From: a bacterium
Lineage (GTDB): Bacteria > Vulcanimicrobiota > Xenobia > Xenobiales > Xenobiaceae
Assembly (NCBI GenBank): GCA_030535355.1
Contig: JAUNIO010000022.1
Coordinates: 1 to 41,373 of the forward strand
Direction of reading: 5' to 3'
DNA: 41,373 nucleotides
Shown here: piece by piece, positions 29,001-34,795 of the stretch
How positions within the stretch are numbered: position 1 is the first letter of the stretch
Layout of the letters: every line of letters starts with the position of its first letter
The notes under the pieces: generated by a model
Database searches by the model: none
Told to the model about the DNA's origin: nothing
What the model saw: only the letters and a program-made list of their open reading frames with translations
Made by a program: the position numbers and the translations under genes

Positions 29001-30128
29001 CGCTCCAGTGAAGCTGTCAGCGTCAGCCAGAACAGCAGGCCTGCAATTACCCGCATAGCCGGTGATCCGGAATATAGAACGTGGGGCCGTGTCTATTTAG
29101 ATAGCGGCTTCACCGAGGGCTGCGTGCTGATAAATGGCCTAGAAACTCCGGCTGTATATGCAGATGCCAAAAAAGCTTTTGATATCGCAGTGCCTGCGGA
29201 ATTGGGAGATTTCTTAAATGGCGATAGCCAGGAACTCAGCCAGGATTATGTCTTCCAGTTTGTGGCGGCAAACGGGCTGAGCAGCGCTAGATATACTATA
29301 AAAGCTTCGGAAGCGCATGAGGGCGGCTCTGTTTCTAGCGAGTCGGAGATGGATGCCATAGACGCGGAAGAAGAATTGGAACGCAAAAACGAGGAGATGC
29401 AGCAGGGCGCAGAGGCTGAGGCGGGTGAATCGCCGGCTACAGCAGCCGTAATTACCGAGGAGGAACTAGCGCCGCTGCTTTGGGGAACTGAAGAATCCCG
29501 GGCAGCGCTCGCGGAGCGGGTAGCGCAAAAGAAGGAAGCTGTTTTGCTCGGTGAGGCGGTCAGCGCTGGCGAGGCTGAAGATCTTGATGCTGATGCCGCC
29601 GCTGCTGTAAATGAGGAACTGGATGCTGAGTCCGATTCCCTTAGCAGTGCTGTTATGAGTGAAGCCGAGGAAGACGAATATGTTCAGCGTCTGGAAGCCG
29701 CAGAAGGCGGCGAAGATATGGCAGAAATCGAAGCAGCCGAAGGCCGAGAAGCAGCTAGAGGAGAAACAGAACCCGCTCTCTCAAGAGGAGCCGAATCCCT
29801 CAGGGAAGACACTGCGGCCGCTAAGCGCGGAGAAACTGTGGGTGCAACTATGGTTCCGCAAGTATTGTCGGTACGCCGGGTTCAGGAGTGTACTGATGCC
29901 GTAGCCGTTTTGGTCTTGCATGCTGCCGATTGTGCGGAGGTGATGATCGGCGGCCAGAGGTATGAAGTTGCTCCGTGCGCAGACGGTTCTCTGCTGGTGC
30001 GCGGGCTTTCAGCTGATATTCTGGACAGAATATGGAGCGGTGAAGCCGGAGTGCGCGTGGTTAATCGCGTGTGGCTTGGAGATCGTCTCATAGAGATAAG
30101 CAGTCTGGAATTTAGGGCAGATGGGTAA
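23010..30128 (+). CDS. Giant secreted subtilisin-like protease (S8) with about 16 C-terminal repeats
   Basis: 2,372 residues from GTG 23010 (AGGGG upstream; the frame opens at TTG 22998). A basic start and hydrophobic segment (GLILLALLWLAVPLLA) give export. The S8 catalytic set is complete: Asp201 in VIDTGMD, His274 in NHGTHVAS, Asn376 in SAGNDG, Ser614 in SGTSMASP; about 200 residues are inserted before the serine. From about 674 to 2100 come 15 repeats of 75-105 residues with the plan PVIxxV...VYVxNC..GxVYINGxxR...KKAFKVxVPxALGRYLxGxSxTLSxDYxF. An acidic, alanine-rich linker follows (to about 2280) and a final related repeat. No LPxTG or S-layer motif was recognised. A role in degrading extracellular protein, with the repeats as a stalk or binding array, is inference. 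A 10-bp gap links it to the next gene. Confidence 0.93.
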   Translation: MRNKYSQKKWRRCAVGGGLILLALLWLAVPLLAEGHRAHSRAKFDHTISRCLRHKNGTQKLSDYTLAQETAQRIPKRLKKRGGFSIFGYKVMAQEPSSPPLSLLITTDDRGKQLEELLREKGGFIGSKHGDVCTVLAYGEHLENIADLSSVKHIGASRPLDICLDGARQPDGVNLSESGQLSNREIYKDFTGRGVLIGVIDTGMDVQHAAFKDQEGKSRILAYWNQNESGEEITVSVPPLEEGGEWEKRTYNYGREYTKADIDAGAAPKGVQNHGTHVASIAGGSLAEYPGIAPEANFLLVDVAYSAGRGFAQNGLLDGIEYMIAKAKELDMPLVINMSLGGFDEFCDGTSLLDLALQADIESPVRNLIACISAGNDGRHLYPLQLDASAAVTLHHTPYSWYDDEAVEEGPGIIVVAPYDSGAAVTIETFTDAACTEKIATVVQEASLLNSGFLDKEQQFRVESCLYDANREDVDGSAATPATLYAEIVGNLSDEVYCRYTFHNCDTSGQTRISPYEYYSDSAGGLASFAAVNPCVGATLGTPGTTPGAITVGAYSDEDRGLCSFSSCGPPRVRSRYTGVNAYKPDICAPGYAITAALPSWASKAGVGSKSGTSMASPVVAGMAALILQHRPDLTAAQIKELLFDGARRDMCTGSAANDRWGHGKLDAGSLPITANAILKVTACGDSAEYAYVYVANADDPEPVVTVNGQRCADCAYEPSADTLNAKAIKVGVDPALGAYLSGASPSLSRDYSFVYQGEGGSTSAYTLRKTFAISSVRYDYSSVYVRLSDTSITEGSLYVNGHPYGISYFDWNRSFCIITELPKELASYIAGYTDTLSQDYQLQFVAGDGRQSEVRTFAGQLPAEEVEQPQIVKVSADSSRFDSCVYVYTNGYCGPCVYLNGAACVYASYSNSKQAYRVTVPGELYRYIVKEDGALSQDYIITLRSSQGNSASKAYEAVRDLRPIITKVTSSFSQAAVSIKDCVGRGDDAGQAALKLNGKVLSDAYYYSTGYGASFEAQVPTELYNYLNSGQVPQQTYRFEVVSDAGLSSAPWIIVGSVKADYIIDGFEIEENTGAIVIRGRGFTAAKEVVLQGKSYAVEFISDTQVRIKDVPAEIIDTILIGQDKGAGIIYALTVKMAGGSSASYEIVPKEKLLITEVGSADGEGLTLTLSDENITSDGSCFINGREYDAWYQPASGKFAVYSHDCAELASYCQNWTDTLSQDYTLKFVCADGRESLEETYQKTLPEAVDVPSLEDVLPDTDSQFCHVAYVKTSGFGGTLKINGETPRYALYSSAKQAYRVAVPHELGRYLQNKDGALSRDYEFTLSSEGNTEVSRFTVKAMRSLQPNIVSVLPAYRDENTAYADVFVRNCPGCGDEAGRAMVQLNGEMPAEHIYCPEASCAYFRISIPFELYAYLSGENSVLEREYCLTAISDAGIVSEEKIFASQADESASAARPVITGISAGATKAEAALSVGNFSGGSLYINGVYVNSAYDSATQTVTAQVDYALGAYLKGTSKTLAQSYVFRLKNASGAVSEPYTVHKVSLAKPVITGVTKYSSGSTSLAYLVVKDCKAGSVYMDGVKRSTCAYVSGKKAFKINVSSEVGRYLTKKSSVLPNAHTFKVVSADGVSSSVYTLKANTPKPVISKVGKYSASSTAYAYVYCSNCTAGSAIYINGTRRSSAYVASKKAFKVNIPTALGRYLTGKSKTLARSYSFKAVNKLGAISAVKTVAAVTDAPVITSAGKYLSTYIYLYVKNCPRSAKVYLNGKAASKAFVVSKNAFRVKVPKALGNYYLDKAKGLDKDYTFKVVSGTKSSKVFTVKKAAVTPNIVQIAVSGQNTAAVYVSGITTGGTVYIDGYAAAGGTKYDAASKAFVDVVIPEELAAFLRGESDTLSRSYKFKVKSSQGKTSAAKTISGIYPDADPVIAAILPDSENWLKLRVENCAVGSVYVNGTEVPSFCESGYFYACVDDELAAFVRGDSDTLRETYSIQAVRRDSRSSEAVSVSQNSRPAITRIAGDPEYRTWGRVYLDSGFTEGCVLINGLETPAVYADAKKAFDIAVPAELGDFLNGDSQELSQDYVFQFVAANGLSSARYTIKASEAHEGGSVSSESEMDAIDAEEELERKNEEMQQGAEAEAGESPATAAVITEEELAPLLWGTEESRAALAERVAQKKEAVLLGEAVSAGEAEDLDADAAAAVNEELDAESDSLSSAVMSEAEEDEYVQRLEAAEGGEDMAEIEAAEGREAARGETEPALSRGAESLREDTAAAKRGETVGATMVPQVLSVRRVQECTDAVAVLVLHAADCAEVMIGGQRYEVAPCADGSLLVRGLSADILDRIWSGEAGVRVVNRVWLGDRLIEISSLEFRADG

Positions 30129-30138
30129 GGCGAAGTAA

Positions 30139-30567
30139 ATGCAAAACCTGCATCGCAGCGTGGAAATATGGAAAAAGAAGCTGGGCAAGGGCGAACATAT
30201 CAAACTGCCTCTGCAGAGCAGCGATTTAGAGCCGTGGATTAAAGCCGGGGATACCTTGGAATTTGCTGAAGCTAGGCTGTTCGATCTGCACAAGGGTGAC
30301 TTAGTGCTTTTGTACAGTCAGGGCAGCGTGCGTCTGCGCCTGCTGTGCAAGCGTTTTGTGACCGAAAAGGGTGAATTATTCCGTCTGCGCACTGCCAAGG
30401 CCGATGACAAAGGCAGCGATTTTGGCTTTGAAGATATTGTTGGCACTGCCGAAGCGATCTGGTCAGGATCGGCCTGTTTATGGAAGCGTGGAGAAGGGTT
30501 ATGGCGCTCGCGCTGGCGGCGTTTTTGGCTGCAGCGGCGTTTAAAGAAAAATAATAGAGTCAAATAG
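30139..30567 (+). CDS. Small S24/S26-peptidase-like protein
   Basis: 142 residues, beginning 10 bp after the subtilase stop, with AAGG upstream. The order of segments, KLPLQSSDLEPWIKAGD, FDLHKGDLVLLYSQG, RLRLLCKRFV and EDIVGTAEAIW, follows the LexA/signal-peptidase-like fold (substrate loop with serine, beta hairpin, hydrophobic strand, G-V terminal motif). The usual S-M-x-P of active enzymes is S-D-L-E-P here, and the expected lysine or His-Arg is replaced by CKR, so activity is uncertain. The C-terminus is very basic (RRFWLQRRLKKNNRVK). There is no signal peptide. Position suggests a partner in production or processing of the subtilase, which is inference. Confidence 0.7.
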   Translation: MQNLHRSVEIWKKKLGKGEHIKLPLQSSDLEPWIKAGDTLEFAEARLFDLHKGDLVLLYSQGSVRLRLLCKRFVTEKGELFRLRTAKADDKGSDFGFEDIVGTAEAIWSGSACLWKRGEGLWRSRWRRFWLQRRLKKNNRVK

Positions 30568-30581
30568 CGTTGCTCGTTAGA

Positions 30582-30653
30582 CCCATGTCATTTAGTTAAG
30601 GCTCCATGACATGGGATATGTTGGGTTCCCCTCTGTTGCGGTAGTGACCTCTT
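30582..30653 (+). repeat. Dispersed element, partial copy E
   Basis: Perfect 9-bp arms CCCATGTCA / TGACATGGG (30582-30615) enclose the loop TTTAGTTAAGGCTCCA, the conserved core of the family. Downstream, CCCCTCTGTTGCGGTAGTGACCTCT matches CCCCCTCTGTCGCAGTCGCGACTTCT in element A (1863-1888), so the internal part is a deletion relative to A. It lies in the 30568-30846 gap. A 63-codon frame over the region is not considered a gene. Confidence 0.7.
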
Positions 30654-30846
30654 GTATTTACATATTCGCAGCCTCAGCACCTGGCTTTCTTGTGTCAGCT
30701 TTTGCCCGCTTCGCTGCTTCGCTACGCTCAGATGCTGCGCTTGGCAGAGCTGCCATGAGAGTTATTTTATTCAATTACAAAGGACAGGGCGGGGGCCTTT
30801 AGAAAATCATCAAACAAGTTATCTTTATTGAGGAGAAACTGTTCTG

Positions 30847-31854
30847 ATGAAAATTACCGCAACGGCTGCAACGCGCGTGGACTTGGCGGGCGGCACTTTA
30901 GATTTGCATCCGCTCTATCTGTTTTTGGACAATCCTTTGACAGTGAACGCGTCCATTAACCTGCGTTCGCGGGCCGTGGTCACTCCTTTGCCCGGATCGC
31001 GGGTGCGTTTAATTTCCGAAGATTTGCAGGTAACCGCAGAAGCTGACAGCCCAGAGCAGTTGACATTAGGTCAGGATTTGGATTTGCTGAAGCGGGCTGT
31101 GCGTTTTTATGCGCCCGGCGGCGGCTTAGAACTGCGCACTTTCAGCGCGGCTCCTAAAGGCTCTGGATTGGGAGCGTCTTCAAGTTTGCTCATGTCCATG
31201 TCGGCGGCTTTGGGGAAATTTGCGGGACGGAGTGACGGCATCGATGAGATCATTCATTGGGGCGGAGCGCTGGAAGCGCAAAATTTGCGGATTCCCACGG
31301 GCTTGCAGGATTATTACGGTGCCTGCCTAGGCGGCATAAACGGGCTGCGCTTTGGCGTAGATGGAGCTTCAGTCAGCACTTTGCATCCTTCTGCCGAATT
31401 TGCCGAACAGCTGCAGCATTCCATGATTATTTCTTTTACGGGAGTCAGCCATTTCTCGGGGACGAACAACTGGAATATGCTGAAAGGCTTCATCGACCGT
31501 CAGGGTGATGTTGTAGAGCGCATGGAAGCTATTCGCGATATTGCGCAGGCCATGTGGGAAGGTCTTTTGGAAGAGGATTTGCAGGCTGTAGCGCAGGCGC
31601 TCGAGGCGGAGTGGCAGCAGCGCTGCGGCTTAGCTGTGGGGGTAACCACTGAGGCCATTGATTCCATGATGGCGGCAGCTCGCCAGGCGGGAGCTCTTGC
31701 TTCTAAATTGTGCGGCGCCGGAGGCGGCGGCTGTATGCTGACTTTGGCCGCTCCAGGGCAGCGCGATGCTGTCTGTGCCGCCTTGCGCCAGTCCGGAGCG
31801 CAGATTTTAGAGGCAGCTTTGGATAAAGTAGGTCTCTCTGTGCAGGAAGAATAA
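30847..31854 (+). CDS. GHMP-family sugar kinase (heptose/fucose-kinase-like)
   Basis: 335 residues. The N-terminal motif RVDLAGGTLDLHPLYL, the ATP-binding motif PKGSGLGASSSLLMSMSAAL (near residue 102) and the C-terminal glycine-rich motif KLCGAGGGGCMLTL define the family. The N-terminal pattern is closer to D-glycero-D-manno-heptose 7-phosphate kinase and fucokinase than to galactokinase or mevalonate kinases. Heptose kinases feed lipopolysaccharide or S-layer glycan synthesis, which would fit a diderm, but no neighbouring heptose genes support this. GAGGAG lies upstream, and 75 bp separate it from the ComEA-like gene. Confidence 0.87.
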   Translation: MKITATAATRVDLAGGTLDLHPLYLFLDNPLTVNASINLRSRAVVTPLPGSRVRLISEDLQVTAEADSPEQLTLGQDLDLLKRAVRFYAPGGGLELRTFSAAPKGSGLGASSSLLMSMSAALGKFAGRSDGIDEIIHWGGALEAQNLRIPTGLQDYYGACLGGINGLRFGVDGASVSTLHPSAEFAEQLQHSMIISFTGVSHFSGTNNWNMLKGFIDRQGDVVERMEAIRDIAQAMWEGLLEEDLQAVAQALEAEWQQRCGLAVGVTTEAIDSMMAAARQAGALASKLCGAGGGGCMLTLAAPGQRDAVCAALRQSGAQILEAALDKVGLSVQEE

Positions 31855-31929
31855 GGATTAAGCATTAAGCCTGGCTAAATGATATTGCTGAACCAGATGG
31901 CAAGGGGCAATTGAGAAGGAGTTGTGCAG

Positions 31930-34332
31930 ATGGCAGACGACGATAAGGGTAACCTTTGGGAACAGCTTAATCAAGTTAATATGGCGAAAATAGGGCGTTC
32001 TCAGCCTTCTAATGCTCCTGGTCCTGTTATATCCGGCCCTACGGAAATGGCCGCGCCTCAGAATGGACCATTTCCGCCAAGTGGGAACAGTTCTTTTGCG
32101 CAGGCAGGAGCTGCTGGTGCGCCTAACCAGCCTATGCCGCCGAATGTCTCTGGTCACCCTATAGCGCCAAATATTCCTGGCCAGCCTGTTCCTCCGAATG
32201 TTTCCCAGCAGTCCCTCCCGCCGAATTATGTTGGTCAGCCAGCAGCTCCTGGCACGTTAGCTCAGCCTTACGGGGCTGCATCTGCGCCGCTGCCTCCGGC
32301 TATGGGCTGGACGTCCGCTTCAGCGGGGCCTGCGGGTGTTCCTAACCGTCCTGTACCGCCGAATGTTCCAGGCCGTCCTCCGGCAGTGCCGCAAGTTCCC
32401 GGTCAGCCCGTGCCTCCCGGTGCTCCTGCGCAGTCTTTTGGCGCGGTGTCCAGCGAGCAGCCCGCTCTGCCTCCTGCGCCGCCGCTGAGCGTTTCAGGCC
32501 GTCCTCCAGCAGTGCCGCAAGTTCCCGGTCAGCCCGTGCCTCCCGGTGCTCCTGCGCAGTCTTTTGGCGCGGTGTCCAGCGAGCAGCCCGCTCTGCCTCC
32601 TGCGCCGCCGCTGAGCGTTTCAGGCCGTCCTCCGGCCGTGCCGCAAGTTCCCGGTCAGCCCGTGCCTCCCGGTGCTCCAGTACAGCCTTTTGGCGCATCT
32701 TCCCATGTTCAGCCCGCTCTGCCTCCTGCGCCGCCTAATGTTCCAGGCCGTCCTCCGGCAGTGCCGCAGGGTCCCGGTCAGCCCGTGTCTCCCAGTACTC
32801 CTGGTGTTTCCGCGCCGCCTTTTGGCGCGGTGTCCAGCGGGCAGTCCGCTCCTCCTCCTCCTCCTGCGCCGCCGTCTTCGGGTGGGAGCAGATCGCCTGC
32901 TGCATCCCTGTCTGCGGCTAATTATCCTTCCTTTGAAGGAAATTCCGAGCCTGTCACCTCCCAGTCGTCGGAAGCAGGCGCTCCGTATTTGCCGATAAAA
33001 GGTGGACCGGCGTCTTCCCCGGCGTCGTCTGTTCCTTTTGGGGCGCAGACTTTGGCGGTATCGGTGGCCCGGGCAGCGGCTGATCCCTCTGCAGGCAGCG
33101 TTCCCTCCGCTAAACCTGAAGTCATACCGTCAGCGCAGAGCAGTGTCATGTCTTCCAGCAAGTTTGCCCAGGCTAACCGTTCTGCCAACTTGGAAAAGAT
33201 GGCCGCTACAGCCCGCAGTCTGGAAAATGGCGGGCATGGGGAGACGCCTCCAATTAATCCTAGTTTGCAGCAGAGTCAGTCCGTTGATCGCTTTGTGCCC
33301 AGTCCTGAGGCTTTGATGGATTCTCTGGTCACCTCGACTGAGCTGCCCCGAGACGCAGTGCGCCGTCAGGTGGATAGTCTCAGCCGCAGCCGAACGGGAG
33401 TTCGCAATGATCAGTTTCCCGGAGCTCAGGACAACGGCAGGCGCGGGGAATTCATGCGCAAAATGGCGGTTTCTTTGGGAATACTGTGCTTTATGTTAGC
33501 GGGCGTTTTGCTGTACTATTACTATTACAGCCCGTACGGGCCGCACAATACTAACCTGGTCGCGAAGCAGTTTTCGGAAAGCATAGGCGAGGAAGAACGC
33601 AAAAATGTTACGGGAGCTTTGACGGAGGGGGATTTAAGCAATCCCGATCCGCTGGGAATTGTGCCTCAGCCGGGATCGGCGCTGGCACCAGGCATTAAGG
33701 TACACGTGGCCGGAGCTGTCAATAAACCAGGCTTGGTGACTTTACCCTTTGAAGCGCGTATTGACGATGCTATTAAGGCGGCGGGCGGTTTTTGCCCAGA
33801 AGCCGATAAATCCAGTGTGAACTTAGCCAAGTATGTCAGCGACGGTGATCAGATTGTGGTGAGGAGTCAGAAGCGCAATTCCGGAGGTCTTCAGGTGGAG
33901 ATCGAGCAGGAACAGGGTTACGGGAGCGGCAGCCGCGCTTCCAAAAAGAACAAAGCCGCTCCTAGATCTAAGTCTCACGCTTCTAAAGCAGAATCCTCTC
34001 AGGCGGCAGCTGCGCCAGCGATTTCTGCCAATGATGCTGCTGAACATACCGTAGCTGCAGAACCTCAAAAGCAGACACCTGACGAAGCGCCTGCGGAAAA
34101 GGGTGGCGGCAGTTCTGGCGGCGAGGTGGTGTTTGGCAAAGTCAACATCAATTTTGCCAATTCTATGGAGCTGCTGCAGCTTAGAGGCGTGGGGCCAGAC
34201 ACAGCAGAAGCCATCGTGAAGTATCGCGAATCGCTTCCCAATAAGGCGTTTACCAGCGTAGATCAGCTGCAGGAAGTTCCCGGCATCGGCCCGGCTAAGC
34301 TGGCTGATATGAGAGCGCAGGTTGAGCTGTAA
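31930..34332 (+). CDS. Proline-rich, membrane-anchored SLBB/HhH protein (ComEA-like)
   Basis: 800 residues from ATG 31930, with AAGGAG upstream. Residues about 25-340 are rich in Pro, Gly, Ala, Gln and Val with tandem repeats; then a Ser-rich linker; one membrane helix near 510-532 (MAVSLGILCFMLAGVLLYYYYY); an SLBB domain (KVHVAGAVNKPGLVTLPFEA, about 580-650); a charged linker; and a C-terminal helix-hairpin-helix domain (VNINFANSMELLQLRGVGPD..., GIGPAKLADMR). SLBB plus HhH is the Bacillota ComEA plan, which binds incoming DNA in natural transformation. Those proteins are 200-250 residues and lack any long N-terminal extension. Topology predicts that the proline-rich part is cytoplasmic. No comEC or comEB is seen in the window. 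Confidence 0.85.
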   Translation: MADDDKGNLWEQLNQVNMAKIGRSQPSNAPGPVISGPTEMAAPQNGPFPPSGNSSFAQAGAAGAPNQPMPPNVSGHPIAPNIPGQPVPPNVSQQSLPPNYVGQPAAPGTLAQPYGAASAPLPPAMGWTSASAGPAGVPNRPVPPNVPGRPPAVPQVPGQPVPPGAPAQSFGAVSSEQPALPPAPPLSVSGRPPAVPQVPGQPVPPGAPAQSFGAVSSEQPALPPAPPLSVSGRPPAVPQVPGQPVPPGAPVQPFGASSHVQPALPPAPPNVPGRPPAVPQGPGQPVSPSTPGVSAPPFGAVSSGQSAPPPPPAPPSSGGSRSPAASLSAANYPSFEGNSEPVTSQSSEAGAPYLPIKGGPASSPASSVPFGAQTLAVSVARAAADPSAGSVPSAKPEVIPSAQSSVMSSSKFAQANRSANLEKMAATARSLENGGHGETPPINPSLQQSQSVDRFVPSPEALMDSLVTSTELPRDAVRRQVDSLSRSRTGVRNDQFPGAQDNGRRGEFMRKMAVSLGILCFMLAGVLLYYYYYSPYGPHNTNLVAKQFSESIGEEERKNVTGALTEGDLSNPDPLGIVPQPGSALAPGIKVHVAGAVNKPGLVTLPFEARIDDAIKAAGGFCPEADKSSVNLAKYVSDGDQIVVRSQKRNSGGLQVEIEQEQGYGSGSRASKKNKAAPRSKSHASKAESSQAAAAPAISANDAAEHTVAAEPQKQTPDEAPAEKGGGSSGGEVVFGKVNINFANSMELLQLRGVGPDTAEAIVKYRESLPNKAFTSVDQLQEVPGIGPAKLADMRAQVEL
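32365..32880 (+). repeat. Tandem 126-bp coding repeat in the proline-rich region
   Basis: Four units of about 126 bp (42 codons) start at 32365, 32491, 32617 and 32740. Each encodes V-x-G-R-P-P-A-V-P-Q-V-P-G-Q-P-V-P-P-G followed by an AP.Q.FGA segment and PALPPAPP. The first two are almost identical at the DNA level, the third differs in its second half and the fourth is diverged. Near-identity points to recent expansion, so the copy number probably varies between strains. Confidence 0.9.
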
Positions 34333-34389
34333 ACCGTTTGCCTAGGCGGGTTTTGTCCGGGAGAAAAACAGCGGAAACCGTCAGGAACA

Positions 34390-34487
34390 ACGTTTGTTGT
34401 GGGCTGACTGATACGCTGGTATAAATGTGACGATAATTTTATATGATCAATATTTACAATGTCGTTGAGCCTAAGTTAACGACATTG
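34390..34487 (-). repeat. Dispersed element, partial copy D
   Basis: On the minus strand: arms CAATGTCGTT / AACGACATTG enclose AACTTAGGCTC (34457-34487), the same arms as element A, followed by a diverged version of the shared part (ATCATATAAAATTATCGTCAC...TTATACCAGCGTAT). The plus-strand end of the hairpin is five bases before the ribosome site of the gene at 34508. No other feature is seen in the gap. Confidence 0.75.
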
Positions 34488-34507
34488 AGTTAGGAGTGGT
34501 GCATAGT

Positions 34508-34723
34508 ATGCAGAAATTGATAGGTACTATTGAATATGAAGACTTGGAAGGCGGGGTATGGATGCTCGCCGCCGAGGATGGCCGGCGTCTAGTGCTGAAC
34601 AATCTGCCCGAAGAGTTTCTCAAAGCTGGGCTAAAGGTTGAACTCAGCGGCGAAGAAGAGGCCAGTTTTGGCATCGCTATGATGGGCAATACCTTTAACG
34701 TACAGGCAGCCCGCCGTTTATAG
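34508..34723 (+). CDS. Small protein of unknown function upstream of tyrS
   Basis: 71 residues, MQKLIGTIEYEDLEGGVWML... ending FNVQAARRL. The frame opens 12 bp earlier with two GTG codons, and AGGAG (34492-34496) fits either start; ATG 34508 is preferred. The alternating hydrophobic pattern (VWMLAAEDGRRLVLNNLP, GLKVELSGEEE) suggests a small beta barrel of OB or SH3 type. It has no cysteine and no signal peptide. It precedes tyrS by 72 bp on the same strand. I recognise no family. Confidence 0.7.
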   Translation: MQKLIGTIEYEDLEGGVWMLAAEDGRRLVLNNLPEEFLKAGLKVELSGEEEASFGIAMMGNTFNVQAARRL

Positions 34724-34795
34724 GAATATTTTCACCGGCGTGGGAAAGCCAGGCGTCGGTTAAGCAAAAACATACAGGTAATAAGGAGTATATCG

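Noticed and set aside
30611-30802. 63-codon frame after the S24/S26-like gene
   Set aside because: It overlaps copy E of the dispersed element, has no ribosome site and its composition (FARFAASLRSDAALGRAA) looks like translated repeat DNA.
32342-32698. Minus-strand 118-codon frame with repeated Arg/Glu-rich units
   Set aside because: It is the antisense of the tandem proline-rich repeat; its repeats arise from the repeat DNA.
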